Positions 62,727 to 64,000 of a stretch of DNA of 64,000 bases are shown in pieces. Each line of letters starts with the position of its first letter. The first letter of the stretch is position 1. The stretch is from an uncultured bacterium (GTDB lineage Bacteria > Planctomycetota > Phycisphaerae > Phycisphaerales > UBA1924): assembly GCA_903834785.1 (NCBI GenBank), contig CAILKP010000073.1:62001-126000 (forward strand). Direction: 5' to 3'. A program made the position numbers and the translations under genes. The notes beneath the pieces were generated by a model. That model was not told where the DNA came from, did not search any database, and worked only from the letters and a program-made list of their open reading frames with translations.

Positions 62727-62829
62727 TTCGAGGGCAAGTATAACAACCCAAAGCGGGTGGAGGCACGCTCACAGGCGGCCGCGGCCACCGGGGTTGAGCG
62801 GTGGTGGGGGGACGTCTGAGGTGCTGGAG

Positions 62830-63867
62830 TCAAGGTTCCTTGGCTGGCGGGGCCGCCGACTTTCGTGAACGCGGCAGGATTAAGTGCACTACATCTGCGG
62901 TGCACATCGAAAGTTCGGCCCCTGAATGTCTGCTCTCGTCCAAGAAAATTGTCGCCGAAAACTCAGACCTCAGGTTGCCACTGATCGGCAACGGGTGGTC
63001 AAGCCGGAGTCGAACACTGCCTTGAAGCGTCTGCTCCAGACTTCCTAGGAAGCCGCGATCGGAAGACCGTTGCGCGGGGGCATTCGGTTGGACCGGTTCA
63101 CTTCTGTAATGGGACCATACTCGCACGGTCGCTTCGTTCGGCGCTAACCCGACGAGACGGAACTCGATGATGCTGACTGATCGATACGGATCTTGGACCT
63201 TGACTTCTTCGATCTGCCAGCATGCTCCGACGCCGATCTCTTGTTCCGGGAACTCGACGGTGGAACGTCTCAGCGCGCCTTCGATCTGGCGGAGGCGGCT
63301 TCGAACCGCTTGCAGTGGGTGCCAACTTGTGGGAGTCGGGGCGGCTTCCGATTTGCCGCGTTGCGAGGTGGAGCGGAGGGTGGCAAGCCCTCTGACCTGT
63401 CCGAGTTCCGTCTCCGCCTCGGCGAACATGTGGGCTGGGCGATCGTTCAGCCGCGTGGCCCGCTTGACCTCAGTCACATCGCTTATCACGTCACCGCTGA
63501 CCTCGGTGACGGTGGACTGCAGTTCCGCCCAGATCACCTCTTGCTGTTCCCGGGCTTCCGCTCCAAGACCCCAACCAAGACTCGAAGACTCCGTGATTAC
63601 CTCGACTGTCGCAGTGGCTCCAGGCTCGCATTCGAACCGGATCTGCTTCAGAGGCGGCTTGCCAACGCTCAGCACCCTCAGCTGCCGGGGCTTCGGTGCG
63701 GCTTCTTCTCTGGTGCTCGGCAGCGAAGCGGCTTGTGCGCCCTTGGCGTCGCCCGCGGGTGCTGCCGCCAATCCGCCGCAGCCGGCAGTGATGCATGAAC
63801 TCCCTACAAGTACAAGGCCAGAGCACCTGCCGACTGAAACGAGAGACCCAAAGTGCTTTATTGACAT
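62830..63867 (-). CDS. DUF6263-like exported protein
   Basis: 345 residues from the ATG at 63867 with a strong AGGAGGA site. The N-terminus is signal-like with Cys at SSCITAGCGG (weak lipobox), then an Ala-rich spacer and a beta-type domain (GATATVEVITESSSLGWGL, DVISDVTEVKRATRL, RQIEGALRRSTVEFPEQEIGVGACWQIEEV). It resembles the downstream gene's domain. Base composition looks lower in GC than the neighbours. Function unknown. Confidence 0.72.
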   Translation of the reverse strand: MSIKHFGSLVSVGRCSGLVLVGSSCITAGCGGLAAAPAGDAKGAQAASLPSTREEAAPKPRQLRVLSVGKPPLKQIRFECEPGATATVEVITESSSLGWGLGAEAREQQEVIWAELQSTVTEVSGDVISDVTEVKRATRLNDRPAHMFAEAETELGQVRGLATLRSTSQRGKSEAAPTPTSWHPLQAVRSRLRQIEGALRRSTVEFPEQEIGVGACWQIEEVKVQDPYRSVSIIEFRLVGLAPNEATVRVWSHYRSEPVQPNAPAQRSSDRGFLGSLEQTLQGSVRLRLDHPLPISGNLRSEFSATIFLDESRHSGAELSMCTADVVHLILPRSRKSAAPPAKEP

Positions 63868-64000
63868 CGTTCCTCCTTCTGCTGAACAACCGTGCGTGTT
63901 CACTTCCCCGGGTCAAGCGTCCTGCGTCTCGTGCCGCAGGTCGAAGCCCGCGCGGAATCACGGAATCGGCCGTCGGTCCGCTGACATTACGAGTCGGACC

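Overview
The window is GC-rich, densely coding chromosomal DNA that reads as a planctomycete, most likely class Phycisphaerae (inference). Supporting points are two secreted proteins ending in the same dockerin-like tail that finishes in Gly-Cys, a PEP-CTERM-like C-terminus, very large repetitive surface proteins (3692 and about 1609 residues), a Minf_1886-type protein (a family known mainly from planctomycetes and verrucomicrobia), and LPS genes (kdsC, an LptC/LptA-like protein, hldE) that imply a Gram-negative outer membrane. I see no insertion sequence, prophage, CRISPR array or rRNA.

Layout. 1-5040 (+): a PilT/GspE-type ATPase cut by the left edge, a membrane-fused GspE-like protein with a degenerate Walker A, and a CvpA-like membrane protein, closed by a terminator. 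5100-8411 (+): a one-module adenylation-carrier-thioesterase enzyme coupled to a YdjM-type membrane hydrolase. 8397-15050 (-): two zinc-ribbon membrane proteins, citrate synthase, a giant LptC/LptA-like protein and KdsC. 15098-33051: the surface-protein block, made of a giant CARDB protein with two dockerin-like segments, a repetitive PEP-CTERM-like protein (both -), and a divergent lectin-like protein with the Gly-Cys dockerin tail (+). 33482-37945 (-): TPR protein, FlgN-like chaperone and histidine kinase. 38327-41956 (+): kynureninase, DinB-like protein, FecCD permease, DUF4112 protein. 42034-50324 (-): purD, mscS, a 3-methyladenine glycosylase and a Minf_1886 protein in a tight row, then yajQ, sucA and a YHS-like lipoprotein. 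50571-54125: an unknown protein, a SHOCT protein, sucD (-) and three small exported proteins (+). 54144-63867: hldE (-), a secreted subtilase (+), plsX-rpmF (-), tRNA-Lys (+) behind a palindromic promoter, lgt with a GNAT gene (-), and two tandem DUF6263-like exported proteins (-).

The genes cover three themes: central metabolism (citrate synthase, SucA, SucD, PurD, kynureninase, PlsX), envelope building (KdsC, LptC/LptA-like, HldE, Lgt, MscS), and a large set of secreted proteins carrying at least two kinds of C-terminal sorting or docking signal. The most unusual items are the shared Gly-Cys dockerin tails, the repeat architecture of the 1609-residue protein, the pseudo-GspE fusion, the A-T-TE enzyme, the His/Gly-rich TPR protein and the palindrome over the tRNA-Lys promoter. 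Start codons were chosen by eye from ribosome-binding sites and family N-termini. Family assignments come from motif recognition and no database search was run.
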